Source: Shimia biformata
GTDB taxonomy: Bacteria > Pseudomonadota > Alphaproteobacteria > Rhodobacterales > Rhodobacteraceae
Reading direction: 5' to 3'
DNA: 64,000 nt
Assembly: GCF_016888515.1 (NCBI RefSeq)
Contig: NZ_JAFEJK010000001.1
Location: 2,203,475 to 2,267,474 of the forward strand
The stretch's first letter is position 1. Each line of letters starts with the position of its first letter. Below the pieces are notes generated by a model. It saw only the letters and a list, made by a program, of their open reading frames with translations. It made no database searches and was not told the DNA's origin. Below are positions 1 through 8,865 of this stretch, one piece after another. Made by a program: the position numbers and the translations under genes.

Positions 1-304
1 GACCCGCGGCGAAGGCCCGTGGTATATCATGCTGTGGGAGATCCTGCCCAACGCGCGCGGGCCGCTGATCGTCGATTTCTGCCTGCGGATCGGATACACG
101 ACCATCCTTCTCGGGACTCTCGGCTTCTTCGGCCTCGGCCTGCCGCCGGAAAGCCCCGACTGGGGGTCGACGATCAATGACGGGCGCAAGCTGTTGTCGG
201 TCTATCCCCACCCCGCCCTGCCCCCCGCCTTCGCGCTGCTCTCGCTGGTTCTGGGGCTGAACCTGCTGGCGGACGGGCTGCGCGAGGAGAGCCTGAGAGA
301 CTGA
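1..304 (+). CDS. ABC transporter permease, DppC/OppC type (C-terminal part)
   Basis: Only the C-terminal part lies in the window: the frame is open from base 2 and stops at TGA 302-304. The roughly 100 visible residues begin with a cytoplasmic loop containing EILPNARGP, which resembles the EAA loop that docks on the ATPase in DppC/OppC-family inner-membrane permeases. Hydrophobic stretches follow (around YTTILLGTLGFFGLGL and FALLSLVLGLNLLADGL). The family imports peptides, nickel or opines together with a partner permease, a binding protein and two ATPase domains. The fused double ATPase starting at 740 is the obvious partner. The stop codon overlaps the next start by one base (TGATG). The substrate cannot be told from this fragment. 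Confidence 0.85.
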   Translation, partial: TRGEGPWYIMLWEILPNARGPLIVDFCLRIGYTTILLGTLGFFGLGLPPESPDWGSTINDGRKLLSVYPHPALPPAFALLSLVLGLNLLADGLREESLRD

Positions 305-690
305 TGTCCGACTCCGTGCAAAACCCGAACCACGCCCATCGCGTTAGCCCAAAACACGTCTTTGTTTTGGTCGCATTGCTGATCGTGCTGGTTTGGATGG
401 GAATGGGAAACGCAAGCAAAGAAGGTCACGCAACACAGATCGTGAATTGGCGAATTCACAAAACAGTCGCGTCTTATGAGTCATCCACGAAGACTTGGAT
501 TGTCTTCTGCGAGAGCGGCACAAACGGATGCGAAATCCGGGCGGCGCAAATCTGTGGCACACAACAAGGCCCGTCAAATCTGGAGCCGGACGAAGGCGAC
601 TTCTTCTTCCAACTCAACGGCTATCGAAGAGTCTCCACGGTGACGGTCAATCTTGACCGGGCCATTAGGTTCGGATGCGCAGCACAATGA
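304..690 (+). CDS. Hypothetical single-pass membrane protein, base-atypical
   Basis: I do not recognise this 128-residue protein. One strongly hydrophobic segment (about residues 18-36, HVFVLVALLIVLVWMGMG) follows a polar N-terminus, so it is probably a membrane-anchored or signal-anchored protein with a periplasmic domain of about 90 residues. That domain has four cysteines (FCESG, GCEI, ICGT and one near the end). The start overlaps the permease stop by one base (TGATG), so translation is probably coupled. The gene is visibly richer in A and T than its neighbours and uses codons such as AAA, GAA and TTT that they avoid. It sits between the permease and the ATPase of one transporter, where a gene is normally not found, which suggests a later insertion. 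An accessory role in transport is possible but unsupported. Confidence 0.6.
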   Translation: MSDSVQNPNHAHRVSPKHVFVLVALLIVLVWMGMGNASKEGHATQIVNWRIHKTVASYESSTKTWIVFCESGTNGCEIRAAQICGTQQGPSNLEPDEGDFFFQLNGYRRVSTVTVNLDRAIRFGCAAQ

Positions 691-739
691 TCGAATCCCG
701 GAAGAAACCGGGACTCACCTCCAACAAGGAGACGGAAAC

Positions 740-2827
740 ATGAGCAAGATGGATGACTATGACGGGCCGATCCTGGAGATCGACAAGCTGTCGATTTCCT
801 TCTTTACCCGGCTGAGGGAAATCCCCGCCGTGATGGATTTCTCGGTCAATGTGATGCCGGGTGAGGCCGTCGGGCTGGTCGGGGAATCGGGCTGTGGCAA
901 GTCCACCGTGGCGCTGGGCGTGATGCAGGATCTTGGCAAGAACGGCCGCATCGTCGGCGGCACGATCAAGTTTAAGGGCCGCGACCTGTCGCAAATGTCG
1001 GATGCCGAACTGCGCGACATTCGCGGCAACGAGATCGCGATGATCTATCAGGAACCGATGGCCAGCCTCAATCCGGCGATGAAGATCGGCAAGCAGTTGA
1101 TGGAAGTGCCGATGATCCACGAGGGCGTGGGCGAGCAAGAGGCCTATGCACGCGCATTGGAAGTGGTGACGGATGTGCGTCTGCCCGACCCTGAGCGGAT
1201 GCTGAATTCCTTTCCGCACCAGCTGTCCGGCGGCCAGCAGCAGCGCATCGTGATCGCCATGGCGCTGATGTCGAAACCGTCCTTGTTGATATTGGACGAA
1301 CCGACCACCGCGCTGGACGTGACAGTCGAGGCCGCCGTGGTCGATCTGGTCAAGGATCTGGGCAAGAAATACGGCACTTCGATGCTGTTCATTTCCCACA
1401 ACCTTGGTCTGGTCCTTGAAACCTGTGACCGGCTTTGCGTGATGTATTCCGGCGAGGCGGTCGAGCGCGGGTCGATCGCCGATGTCTTCGACTATATGCA
1501 GCACCCCTATACGCAGGCCCTGTTCCGCTCGATCCCGCTGCCCGGTGCGGACAAGAACGCGCGGCCATTGGTGGCGATCCCGGGCAACTTCCCGCTGCCC
1601 CATGAACGGCCGCCGGGCTGCAATTTCGGGCCGCGCTGCGACTATTTCGTCGAGGGGCGCTGTGATGCGCAGGACATCCCCATGGTGCCGGTTAAGGGAT
1701 ATGAGCGCCACTCGACCCGCTGCCTGCGCCACGAGGAGATTGACTGGGACGCGCCGATCACGGTGGGTGAACAGAAGGAAAAGGCGCCCGTGGGCGAGGT
1801 TGTGCTGAAGATGGACAACCTCAAGAAATATTACGAGGTCGCGGCCAACGCGCTGTTTGGCGGCGGCAACAAGAAGGTTGTGAAGGCCAACGAAACGCTC
1901 AGTTTCGAGGCGCGGGAATCCGAGACGCTGGCCATCGTTGGTGAATCGGGTTGTGGCAAATCCACCTTCGCCAAGGTGCTGATGGGGCTTGAGACCGCAA
2001 CCGACGGGCAGATCCTGCTGGATGGCAAGAACATCGAACAGATCCCGATCGAAGCCCGCAACACCAAGACTGTGGCAGATGTGCAGATGGTGTTCCAGAA
2101 CCCGTTTGACACGCTGAACCCGTCGATGACGGTGGGCCGCCAGATCATGCGCGCGCTGGAAATCTTTGGCGTCGGCGACACCGAGGCCGCCCGCCGGGAC
2201 CGTATGCTGGAGCTTCTGGACCTTGTGAAACTGCCCCGCGCCTTTGCCGAGCGCATGCCGCGGCAACTGTCCGGTGGTCAGAAACAGCGCGTAGGCATTG
2301 CCCGCGCCTTTGCCGGCGGGGCGCGGATCGTTGTGGCGGACGAGCCCGTCTCGGCGCTGGATGTCTCGGTGCAGGCGGCGGTCACGGATCTGTTGATGGA
2401 GATCCAGCGCAACGAGAAGACAACCTTGCTGTTCATCAGCCATGATCTGTCGATCGTGCGCTATCTCAGTGACCGGGTGATGGTGATGTATCTCGGCCAC
2501 GTGGTCGAACTGGGCGACACTGAACAGGTCTTTGCCCCGCCCTATCACCCCTATACCGAAGCCTTGCTCTCGGCGGTGCCGATTGCCGATACTTCGGTCG
2601 AGAAGGAGCGGATCGTGCTGGAAGGCGATATCCCCTCCGCCATGAACCCGCCCTCGGGCTGTCCGTTCCAGACGCGGTGCCGCTGGAAAGCGCAGGTGCC
2701 AGACGGGTTGTGCGACCGCGAAGTCCCCCCGATGCGGCAACTGGCCGAGGGCCATCAGGTCAAGTGTCACCTGTCGGAAGAGATCCTGTCGCAGATGACC
2801 CCGGTGATCAAGATCGCGGCGGAGTGA
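740..2827 (+). CDS. ABC transporter ATP-binding protein, two fused ATPase domains (oligopeptide type)
   Basis: This 695-residue protein carries two complete nucleotide-binding domains, equivalent to DppD and DppF joined. The first has Walker A GESGCGKST at about residues 48-56, signature LSGGQQQR near 160 and Walker B LLILDEPT. The second has Walker A GESGCGKST near 402, signature LSGGQKQR near 510 and Walker B IVVADEP. Each is followed by the oligopeptide-type C-terminal extension with a cysteine-containing loop (GCNFGPRC and GCPFQTRC). It powers import of peptides or a related solute through the permease at the left edge. I chose ATG 740 because AAGGAG at 726-731 lies eight bases upstream; the frame stays open further upstream only by chance. 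Confidence 0.92.
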   Translation: MSKMDDYDGPILEIDKLSISFFTRLREIPAVMDFSVNVMPGEAVGLVGESGCGKSTVALGVMQDLGKNGRIVGGTIKFKGRDLSQMSDAELRDIRGNEIAMIYQEPMASLNPAMKIGKQLMEVPMIHEGVGEQEAYARALEVVTDVRLPDPERMLNSFPHQLSGGQQQRIVIAMALMSKPSLLILDEPTTALDVTVEAAVVDLVKDLGKKYGTSMLFISHNLGLVLETCDRLCVMYSGEAVERGSIADVFDYMQHPYTQALFRSIPLPGADKNARPLVAIPGNFPLPHERPPGCNFGPRCDYFVEGRCDAQDIPMVPVKGYERHSTRCLRHEEIDWDAPITVGEQKEKAPVGEVVLKMDNLKKYYEVAANALFGGGNKKVVKANETLSFEARESETLAIVGESGCGKSTFAKVLMGLETATDGQILLDGKNIEQIPIEARNTKTVADVQMVFQNPFDTLNPSMTVGRQIMRALEIFGVGDTEAARRDRMLELLDLVKLPRAFAERMPRQLSGGQKQRVGIARAFAGGARIVVADEPVSALDVSVQAAVTDLLMEIQRNEKTTLLFISHDLSIVRYLSDRVMVMYLGHVVELGDTEQVFAPPYHPYTEALLSAVPIADTSVEKERIVLEGDIPSAMNPPSGCPFQTRCRWKAQVPDGLCDREVPPMRQLAEGHQVKCHLSEEILSQMTPVIKIAAE

Positions 2828-2836
2828 TCCGCGCGC

Positions 2837-3421
2837 CTAACCGCCATAGATGATGCGGACGTAGTCGCGGGTTTCCTTGTAGGGCGGCACGCCGCCGTAT
2901 TTCTCGACCGCTTCCGGCCCGGCGTTATAGGCCGCGAGCGCCAGTCGCCACGAGCCAAAGCGCTTGTATTGGCGGGCAAGATAGCGCGCGCCGCCTTCAA
3001 GGTTTTCTTTGGGATCAAGCGGGTCGACACGCAGCACCCGCGCAGTTTCCGGCATCAGCTGCGCCAGCCCCAGCGCGCCCTTGTGCGATTGCGCCTTCGG
3101 GTTCCAGCGGCTTTCCTGATGCACCAGCTTCAGGAACAGATCGACCGGAACGCCGTGTTTCATGGCCGCGTCCATGGCCATGGACAGATAGGGACCGTCA
3201 TAGCCGCCGTCATAGCTGCCATTGCCCCATTTCGACGGGGTCAGCACCGGGCGGGGCTGCAGCCGGACCGAGTTCTTGTATTGCTCCGCCGCGCGCCCAT
3301 CCAGCACCTTGGTCTGGCTGCGGAACAGGTTTTTGCGGGATTTCGACGACAAAACGCTCTCGGCCTCGGCCGCGTTTGCAGAAATAAGCGCAAAGAAAAT
3401 AAGGGCTGATACCGCTTTCAT
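2837..3421 (-). CDS. Lytic transglycosylase, SLT domain
   Basis: The 194-residue product starts with a signal peptide ([20 protein letters not shown]) and has a C-terminal soluble lytic transglycosylase domain. The catalytic glutamate lies in [10 protein letters not shown], followed by [13 protein letters not shown], a [22 protein letters not shown] segment and a [13 protein letters not shown] end, all typical of the Slt70-like catalytic fold. Such enzymes cut the peptidoglycan glycan chain in the periplasm with formation of 1,6-anhydromuramic acid. The frame can also be read from GTG at 3442, but ATG 3421 places the hydrophobic signal sequence directly at the N-terminus. It is transcribed divergently from ssb. 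It is a small stand-alone enzyme, and its role in division, recycling or secretion cannot be decided here. Confidence 0.88.
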   Translation of the reverse strand: MKAVSALIFFALISANAAEAESVLSSKSRKNLFRSQTKVLDGRAAEQYKNSVRLQPRPVLTPSKWGNGSYDGGYDGPYLSMAMDAAMKHGVPVDLFLKLVHQESRWNPKAQSHKGALGLAQLMPETARVLRVDPLDPKENLEGGARYLARQYKRFGSWRLALAAYNAGPEAVEKYGGVPPYKETRDYVRIIYGG

Positions 3422-3608
3422 GCCGATATATGCCTGTCCCACCAGAAATTTGCGGCATTATTAGCGACAACACGCCGATTTTCCAGCGATTTGCGCCCGC
3501 CCCGCTGCAAGGGCACAATTCCGCCGCCGAAATTAGGCTTTTCTTCACCATGTCAGGATGGTCTAACCTCGTCCAAACGGTAAACAGATTCTGACGGGAG
3601 TGGCACGT

Positions 3609-4115
3609 ATGGCCGGATCGGTGAACAAGGTAATTCTGGTGGGCAATCTGGGGCGCGACCCCGAGGTGCGCAGCTTCCAGAACGGTGGCAAGGTCTGCAA
3701 CCTGCGGATTGCGACCTCGGAAACCTGGAAGGACCGCAACACCGGTGAACGCCGCGAAAAGACCGAGTGGCACTCGGTCGCGATCTTCTCGGAAGGGCTG
3801 GTGCGGGTCTGTGAGCAATATCTGCGCAAAGGGTCCAAGGTTTATATCGAAGGCCAGCTGCAAACCCGCAAATGGCAGGATCAGTCGGGTCAGGACCGCT
3901 ATTCGACCGAGGTCGTGCTGCAAGGGTTCAACGGAACGCTGATCATGCTGGATGGCCGCAGCGGTGACGGTGGCGGCGGCGGCTTTGGCGGTGGTTCGGG
4001 CGGCGGATACGGCGGTGGCGGCGGCTATGACAGCGGCCCGTCGGGTGGCGACTATGGCGGCGGCCAGCAATCGGGCGGCGGCGGCCAGAATTTCGACGAC
4101 GAAATCCCGTTCTGA
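3609..4115 (+). CDS. ssb: Single-stranded DNA-binding protein
   Basis: The 168-residue protein has the OB-fold start typical of bacterial SSB ([20 protein letters not shown]), the conserved [11 protein letters not shown] and [20 protein letters not shown] segments, then a glycine-rich linker from about residue 118. It ends in the acidic tip DDEIPF that recruits replication and repair proteins. It coats single-stranded DNA as a tetramer. ATG 3609 is preferred over the in-frame GTG at 3600 because GGGAG (3596-3600) is spaced eight bases before it and family members begin with MAGS. I looked for a GTTC-N7-GTTC SOS box upstream and found none. pepT follows 25 bases downstream on the same strand. 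Confidence 0.97.
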   Translation: MAGSVNKVILVGNLGRDPEVRSFQNGGKVCNLRIATSETWKDRNTGERREKTEWHSVAIFSEGLVRVCEQYLRKGSKVYIEGQLQTRKWQDQSGQDRYSTEVVLQGFNGTLIMLDGRSGDGGGGGFGGGSGGGYGGGGGYDSGPSGGDYGGGQQSGGGGQNFDDEIPF

Positions 4116-4140
4116 TCCTTCGATCAACCTGGAGCACCCC

Positions 4141-5385
4141 ATGACAGACGCGACCGGATTTGCCGCTGCGCTGAAGGCGCGGCTTGTCACCTATTGCGCC
4201 ATCGACAGCCAGAGCGACGAAGACTCTGCGTCGAAACCGTCGACCGCGATCCAGCTTGATGTTTCGCGCCATCTGGTGGCCGAGCTTGAGGCGATGGGCG
4301 CGGCCGACGTGACCCTGACGTCCTATGGCGCGGTGCTGGCGACAGTGCCCGCCACGGTCGAAGGCGCGCCCGCGATCGGGTTCTGCGCCCATGTCGACAC
4401 TGCGCCGCAGTTCAACGCAACCGGGGTGAAGCCGCGTGTCCATGAAAGTTGGGACGGGTCCGACATCACCTATCCAGATGCGCCTGATCTGGTGCTGAAT
4501 GCCGATGTCGCGCCTTACCTGAAAGGCAAGAAAGGCGAGGACATTGTCACCGCCAGCGGCCTGACCCTCTTGGGTGCGGATGACAAGGCGGGGGTCGCGA
4601 TCATCATGACGCTGGCCGAACACCTATTGACCACGCCGGGACTGAAACACGGGAAAATCCGGCTTGCCTTCACCCCGGACGAGGAAATCGGCCGTGGCGT
4701 GGACGAGGCGCTGCCCAGGGATTTCGGCGTCGATTTCGCCTATACGCTGGATGGCGCGCGGGTGGGTGAGATCGAATATGAAAGCTTTTCCGCCGATGCC
4801 GCCGTCGTAAAGATCAGCGGCCCGTCGGCCCATCCCGGCTATGCCAAGAACAAGATGGTGAACGCGCTGCACGTAGCGGCCAGGATCATCGCCGATCTCG
4901 ACGTCGACGGCGAAACGCCCGAAACCACCGACGACCGCGACGGGTTCATCCATGTCTACGGGCTGGAAGGCGGCAGCGCCGAGGCCGAGTTGCGCTTTCT
5001 GCTGCGCGATTTCGAGATGGACGGGCTTGAGGCGCGTGGCAAGCGGCTGCAATCGGTCTGCGCCGATGCCGAAGCCGCCTTTCCCGGCGCGAAAGTGACC
5101 TGCCAGATCACCAAGCAATACCGCAACATGCGCTATTGGCTGGAAAAAGATATGACGCCCGTGGATCTGGCCCGCGCTGCCTGCGCCGATGAGGGGCTGA
5201 CCACCCGGTCGGTGCCGATCCGCGGTGGCACGGATGGTTCGCGCCTGACCGAGTTGGGCATTCCCTGCCCCAACCTGTTCACCGGCATGCAGGACATTCA
5301 CGGCCCCCTCGAATGGATTTCGGTGCAGGACATGGAGATCGCGACGCGGGTCTGCGTTCGGCTGGTGCAGAAGGCGGCGGGCTGA
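4141..5385 (+). CDS. pepT: Peptidase T (tripeptide aminopeptidase)
   Basis: The 414-residue protein is an M20-family metallopeptidase that releases N-terminal residues from tripeptides in the cytoplasm. The zinc-site motifs are present: HVDT with H84 and D86, GADDKAG with D147 bridging two metals, and DEEIG with the general-base glutamate near residues 181-182. The segment YDLNADVAP-like VLNADVAPYLKGKKGED is characteristic of PepT. ATG 4141 follows GGAGC at a normal distance; a longer open frame reaching back into ssb is a by-product of high GC. It lies 25 bases behind ssb and may share its transcript. The length matches the family. Confidence 0.94.
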   Translation: MTDATGFAAALKARLVTYCAIDSQSDEDSASKPSTAIQLDVSRHLVAELEAMGAADVTLTSYGAVLATVPATVEGAPAIGFCAHVDTAPQFNATGVKPRVHESWDGSDITYPDAPDLVLNADVAPYLKGKKGEDIVTASGLTLLGADDKAGVAIIMTLAEHLLTTPGLKHGKIRLAFTPDEEIGRGVDEALPRDFGVDFAYTLDGARVGEIEYESFSADAAVVKISGPSAHPGYAKNKMVNALHVAARIIADLDVDGETPETTDDRDGFIHVYGLEGGSAEAELRFLLRDFEMDGLEARGKRLQSVCADAEAAFPGAKVTCQITKQYRNMRYWLEKDMTPVDLARAACADEGLTTRSVPIRGGTDGSRLTELGIPCPNLFTGMQDIHGPLEWISVQDMEIATRVCVRLVQKAAG

Positions 5386-5403
5386 CCCCGCCTTTCGCAG
5401 CCC

Positions 5404-6522
5404 TTATCCGCGTGCCGCCAGTGCCTCGGCCAGAAGATCGCGCACCATGTCGCGCGGCACGTCCGAGGTCACGAAGGCCGCGCCGATTCCGCGCGCAAGG
5501 ATAAAGCGCAACTGCCCATCCACCACTTTCTTGTCCTGCCCCATCAGGTCCAGAAGCGTGTCGGCATCCGGCAGATCGCCGGGAATATCGGCCAGATCGA
5601 CCTTCATCCCCATGTCGCGCAGATGGGCGCGCACGCGGCTGGGGTCTTCCTGCGAACACAACCCCATGCGGGACGAGAGTTCAAATGCCAGCGCACAGCC
5701 CACCGCGACGCCTTCGCCATGCAGCAGGCGATCGCCATAGCCCGTCGCCGCCTCAAGCGCGTGACAGAAGGTATGGCCAAGGTTCAACAGCGCGCGGTCG
5801 CCCTGTTCGGTCTCGTCGCGGGCGACGATCTCGGCCTTCATTTCGCAGGACCGTTTCACCGCCGCGATCCGTGCGCCCATGTCGCCATCGCGCAGGGCGG
5901 GTCCGTTCTGTTCGAGCCAGCCAAAGAACGCGGCATCGCCCAACAACCCGTATTTCACCACCTCGCCATAGCCAGAGAGGAAATCGCGCGGTGTCAGGGT
6001 ATCAAGGAGGCCAGTATCGGCCAGAACCAGCGCGGGCTGATGAAACGCGCCGATCAGGTTCTTGCCCTGCGGCGCGTTGATCCCGGTCTTGCCGCCCACC
6101 GACGAATCCACCTGCGCCAGAAGCGAGGTCGGGATCTGCACGAACCGCACGCCCCGCCGCAGCACGGCAGCGGCAAACCCCGTCAGGTCGCCAATCACGC
6201 CGCCGCCAAGGGCAATCACAATGTCACGGCGCTCGATCTTTTCCGCCAGAAGCCACTCGACCGTGCGTTCGAAATGCGGCCAGCTTTTGGTGCCTTCCCC
6301 CGCCGGAAGGGTCAGGGCCACCATGTCGATCCCCTTGGCCGCAAGCCCGTCGCGCAGCCCGTCCAGATGGCGCGCGCCGACGTTTTCATCCGTGACAACC
6401 GCCACGCGCGGGCGTGCCAGCAGGGGCGCGATATGGTCACCTGCCGCCGCCACAAGCCCGGTGCCGATCTTGATGTCATAGGCCCGGTCGCCCAGTCCCA
6501 CATGCACGGTTTCGATGGTCAT
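5404..6522 (-). CDS. aroB: 3-dehydroquinate synthase
   Basis: The 372-residue enzyme converts DAHP to 3-dehydroquinate, the second step of the shikimate pathway, using NAD and a divalent metal. Visible landmarks are the NAD-binding GGGVIGDLTGFAAA stretch, the PTSLLAQVDSSVGGKTGIN substrate loop and the metal-binding histidines in LLHGEGVAVG and LNLGHTFCHALE. It is directly downstream of aroK. Two starts are possible. ATG 6528 overlaps the aroK stop as ATGA but has the GGAGG only one base away, while ATG 6522 has the same GGAGG at a seven-base spacing, so I chose 6522. The pairing aroK-aroB is common in Proteobacteria. Confidence 0.95.
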   Translation of the reverse strand: MTIETVHVGLGDRAYDIKIGTGLVAAAGDHIAPLLARPRVAVVTDENVGARHLDGLRDGLAAKGIDMVALTLPAGEGTKSWPHFERTVEWLLAEKIERRDIVIALGGGVIGDLTGFAAAVLRRGVRFVQIPTSLLAQVDSSVGGKTGINAPQGKNLIGAFHQPALVLADTGLLDTLTPRDFLSGYGEVVKYGLLGDAAFFGWLEQNGPALRDGDMGARIAAVKRSCEMKAEIVARDETEQGDRALLNLGHTFCHALEAATGYGDRLLHGEGVAVGCALAFELSSRMGLCSQEDPSRVRAHLRDMGMKVDLADIPGDLPDADTLLDLMGQDKKVVDGQLRFILARGIGAAFVTSDVPRDMVRDLLAEALAARG

Positions 6523-6524
6523 GC

Positions 6525-7067
6525 TCATGCCTCCAATACGTCGGGACGGGTCAACAATGCCGCTTCCACCTTGGCCGCCATCTCGTCGATGGAATAGGAC
6601 GGGTGCGCCTTCACACTGAGTTCCGACATCCGATAGACCGGAACCCGCTGATGATAGATTTCGGCCAGCGTCGCGCGCGGATCGGGGGTCCGCAACAAGG
6701 GCCGCGTGTCCTTGTGCTTGACCCGACTCCACAACAGGTCAAGGTCGGCATCCAGCCAGACCGCGATCCCCTTGTCCGAAATCATCGCCCGGTTCTGATC
6801 CTGCAGATAGGCCCCGCCGCCGGTGGACAGGATGCCGCGTTCCTCGTCCAGCAGCCGTTCTATCACCTGGCTTTCCTTGCGGCGGAAAAACGGTTCGCCG
6901 TCGCGGGCAAAAATCTCGGCGATGGACATGTTGGCGGCTTTTTCGATCTCGGCATCGGAATCCAGGAAAGGCACGCCGATCCGGGCGGCCAGGGCACGGC
7001 CGACGGCGGTTTTTCCCGCCCCCATCATGCCCACCAGCACCACGGTCTTTTTCAACCTGCCTTGCAT
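6525..7067 (-). CDS. aroK: Shikimate kinase
   Basis: The 180-residue P-loop kinase phosphorylates shikimate at the 3-hydroxyl with ATP. It has Walker A GMMGAGKT at residues 13-20, the DSDAEIE shikimate-binding loop, the FRRKESQVIERL segment and the GGGAYL glycine loop (STGGGAYLQDQNR), all in family order. The length is normal. It is the first gene of the aroK-aroB pair, and the intergenic region 7068-7200, shared with the divergent small gene at 7201, should hold both promoters, although no strong promoter is obvious. Confidence 0.95.
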   Translation of the reverse strand: MQGRLKKTVVLVGMMGAGKTAVGRALAARIGVPFLDSDAEIEKAANMSIAEIFARDGEPFFRRKESQVIERLLDEERGILSTGGGAYLQDQNRAMISDKGIAVWLDADLDLLWSRVKHKDTRPLLRTPDPRATLAEIYHQRVPVYRMSELSVKAHPSYSIDEMAAKVEAALLTRPDVLEA

Positions 7068-7200
7068 CGCGTTCCCTTGATCGCCGCCGAGTGATCGGCC
7101 AAGCCTTGCCCATTTTTTCCGGTTTGCGCCTGAATGACGTGATCTTGGCGGAAATGCCAGTTATAAACGCAGAAAAGAGCAGGAAAAAACGGGGGCAACC

Positions 7201-7350
7201 ATGGGCAAACTCTTGCGGTTGATGACTTTTCTGATCGTGGCCAGCGCCGTCGGCCTGGTAAGCTATGCCTACCTCGGGCCGCTCTTCGGCGTCGATTTCT
7301 CGCCCCGGCAGCAGGAAGTGCGCCAACCGGTGACGCTGAATGGCGATTAA
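7201..7350 (+). CDS. Small membrane protein, 49 residues
   Basis: This short reading frame begins at ATG 7201 and ends at TAA 7348-7350. The predicted protein has a hydrophobic segment (about residues 9-27, TFLIVASAVGLVSYAYLG) and a short polar tail containing RQQEVRQPVTLNGD, so it is a single-pass inner-membrane micropeptide. It overlaps the start of the next gene (ATG 7340) by 11 bases, which points to translational coupling. I do not recognise the family. Support for it being real comes from its position directly ahead of a coupled gene and its GC-rich third codon positions. Conservation would have to be checked across related genomes. Confidence 0.6.
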   Translation: MGKLLRLMTFLIVASAVGLVSYAYLGPLFGVDFSPRQQEVRQPVTLNGD

Positions 7351-8851
7351 TGGCCGATTGATTCTGGCGCTGGCGCTGGCCGCCGGGCCCGCCAGCGCCC
7401 AAGAACCGCTTTCGGCGATCGACTGGCTGCGCCAGACCCCGACGGTGACGCTGGACATGGGGCTGGGTGGGTCCGGGCCGCCGGTCACCGAAAGCGCCCT
7501 GTCACCCAGCGTCGGTGTCGAACAGCTTGATACGCCGGGGCGCGACGCGGTGGGGTTGCTGCCGTCGAACGTGACCGGCTTGCCCAGTTCGCTCTGGCAG
7601 AACTCGCGCGCGCAGGTGCTGGCGGATCTGTTGGACGAGATCGACACCCAGCAACTGCCCGCGGTTCAGGCACTGTTGTTCACCCTGCTTCTGGCCGAGG
7701 CGAACCCGCCGTCGGATGCCGGCACCGCCGACACGCTTTTACATGCGCGCATCGACAAGCTGATCGAGATGGGCGCGCTGGAACAGGCCAATGCGTTGAT
7801 CGAACGGGCGGGCGCCACGACGAAGCCCCTGTTCGAACGGTGGTTCAATGTCACGCTGCTGCTTGGGCAGGAACAGCGGGCCTGTGACGCGCTGATGGCC
7901 GCCCCGCATCTTGCGCCCGGATACCCGGCCCGCATCTTCTGCACCGCCCGCGCCGGGGATTGGTCGGCGGCGGCGCTGACGCTGGACACTGCCCGCGTGC
8001 TGCAACTGGTGACCGAGGAACAGGATGCGCTGCTGGCGCGGTTCCTTGACCCGGAATTGTTCGAGGGCACCCCCCTGCCCGCGCGGACCGACCCGGTCAC
8101 GCCGCTGACGTTCCGACTCTATGAAGCCATCGGAGAACCGCTGCAAACCCGGTCGCTGCCGCTGGCCTATGCCCATGCCGACCTGCGCGACACCGCCGGC
8201 TGGAAAGCCCAGCTTGAGGCGGCCGAACGGCTCGCCCGCACCGCCGCCATCCCCGGAAACCACCTGATCGGGCTTTATACCGAGCGTGAACCGGCGGCGT
8301 CGGGCATGATCTGGGACCGGGTCGCGGCGATCCAGTCTTTTGATGCGGCGATTGCCTCGGGCGCGGCGGATCAGGTCGCCGCCACCCTGCCTGCCGCGTG
8401 GTCGGCGATGAAGCGGGCGCGGCTTGAGGTGCCTTTTGCCCGCATCTATGGCGATGCGCTGCTGGCACTGGACCTTGGCGGCGTGGCGCGCAGCCTGGCC
8501 CGTGACATCGCGCTTCTGTCAGACAGCTATGAACGCGCCGCGGTTTTCGGGGCAAGGGACTATGCCGCGATGCTGGCCGATGGCGCGCCGCCGCGCATTC
8601 CGCCCGACCCGACCCGGCGCGCCATTTCCGACGCCTTCCACGGCGCGGGGGTGCCGCTGATCTTCACCACCCAGCTTGCGCAGGGCAAACTGGGCGAGGT
8701 GATCCTTGAGGCGATCGTGCTGATGCAGCGCGGTGCCGGTGGCGACCCCGTGGCGCTGACACAGGCGCTGGCCACGTTCCGCGCCATCGGGCTTGAAGAC
8801 ACCGCACGCCGCGCCGCGCTTCAGGTGCTGTTGCTCAGGCGGGGCGGGTAA
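7340..8851 (+). CDS. Uncharacterised secreted, helix-rich protein
   Basis: The 503-residue protein starts with a signal peptide (INGRLILALALAAGPASAQ) and is otherwise rich in alanine and leucine, with alternating helices that look like a TPR-like or other alpha-solenoid scaffold (for example MGALEQANALIERAGATTKPLFERW). I recognise no catalytic motif. It starts inside the end of the 49-residue membrane protein gene and is followed 14 bases later by xerD, so the three genes probably form one transcript. A periplasmic scaffold or assembly role is a guess from fold appearance only. The start at 7340 is chosen because it gives the signal peptide directly. Confidence 0.75.
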   Translation: MAINGRLILALALAAGPASAQEPLSAIDWLRQTPTVTLDMGLGGSGPPVTESALSPSVGVEQLDTPGRDAVGLLPSNVTGLPSSLWQNSRAQVLADLLDEIDTQQLPAVQALLFTLLLAEANPPSDAGTADTLLHARIDKLIEMGALEQANALIERAGATTKPLFERWFNVTLLLGQEQRACDALMAAPHLAPGYPARIFCTARAGDWSAAALTLDTARVLQLVTEEQDALLARFLDPELFEGTPLPARTDPVTPLTFRLYEAIGEPLQTRSLPLAYAHADLRDTAGWKAQLEAAERLARTAAIPGNHLIGLYTEREPAASGMIWDRVAAIQSFDAAIASGAADQVAATLPAAWSAMKRARLEVPFARIYGDALLALDLGGVARSLARDIALLSDSYERAAVFGARDYAAMLADGAPPRIPPDPTRRAISDAFHGAGVPLIFTTQLAQGKLGEVILEAIVLMQRGAGGDPVALTQALATFRAIGLEDTARRAALQVLLLRRGG

Positions 8852-8865
8852 ATGGGGGGCGGGTG

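Noticed and set aside
665-2770. 701-residue open frame antisense to the double ATPase
   Set aside because: It is a shadow of a GC-rich gene. The sense strand carries two complete sets of ABC ATPase motifs, and the antisense protein has no recognisable domain.
3543-3608. SOS box in front of ssb
   Set aside because: I searched for GTTC-N7-GTTC and GAAC-N7-GAAC here and found none.
3952-4140. Upstream extension of the pepT frame into ssb
   Set aside because: The extension lies in the glycine-rich part of ssb and codes for low-complexity alanine text; pepT starts naturally at 4141.
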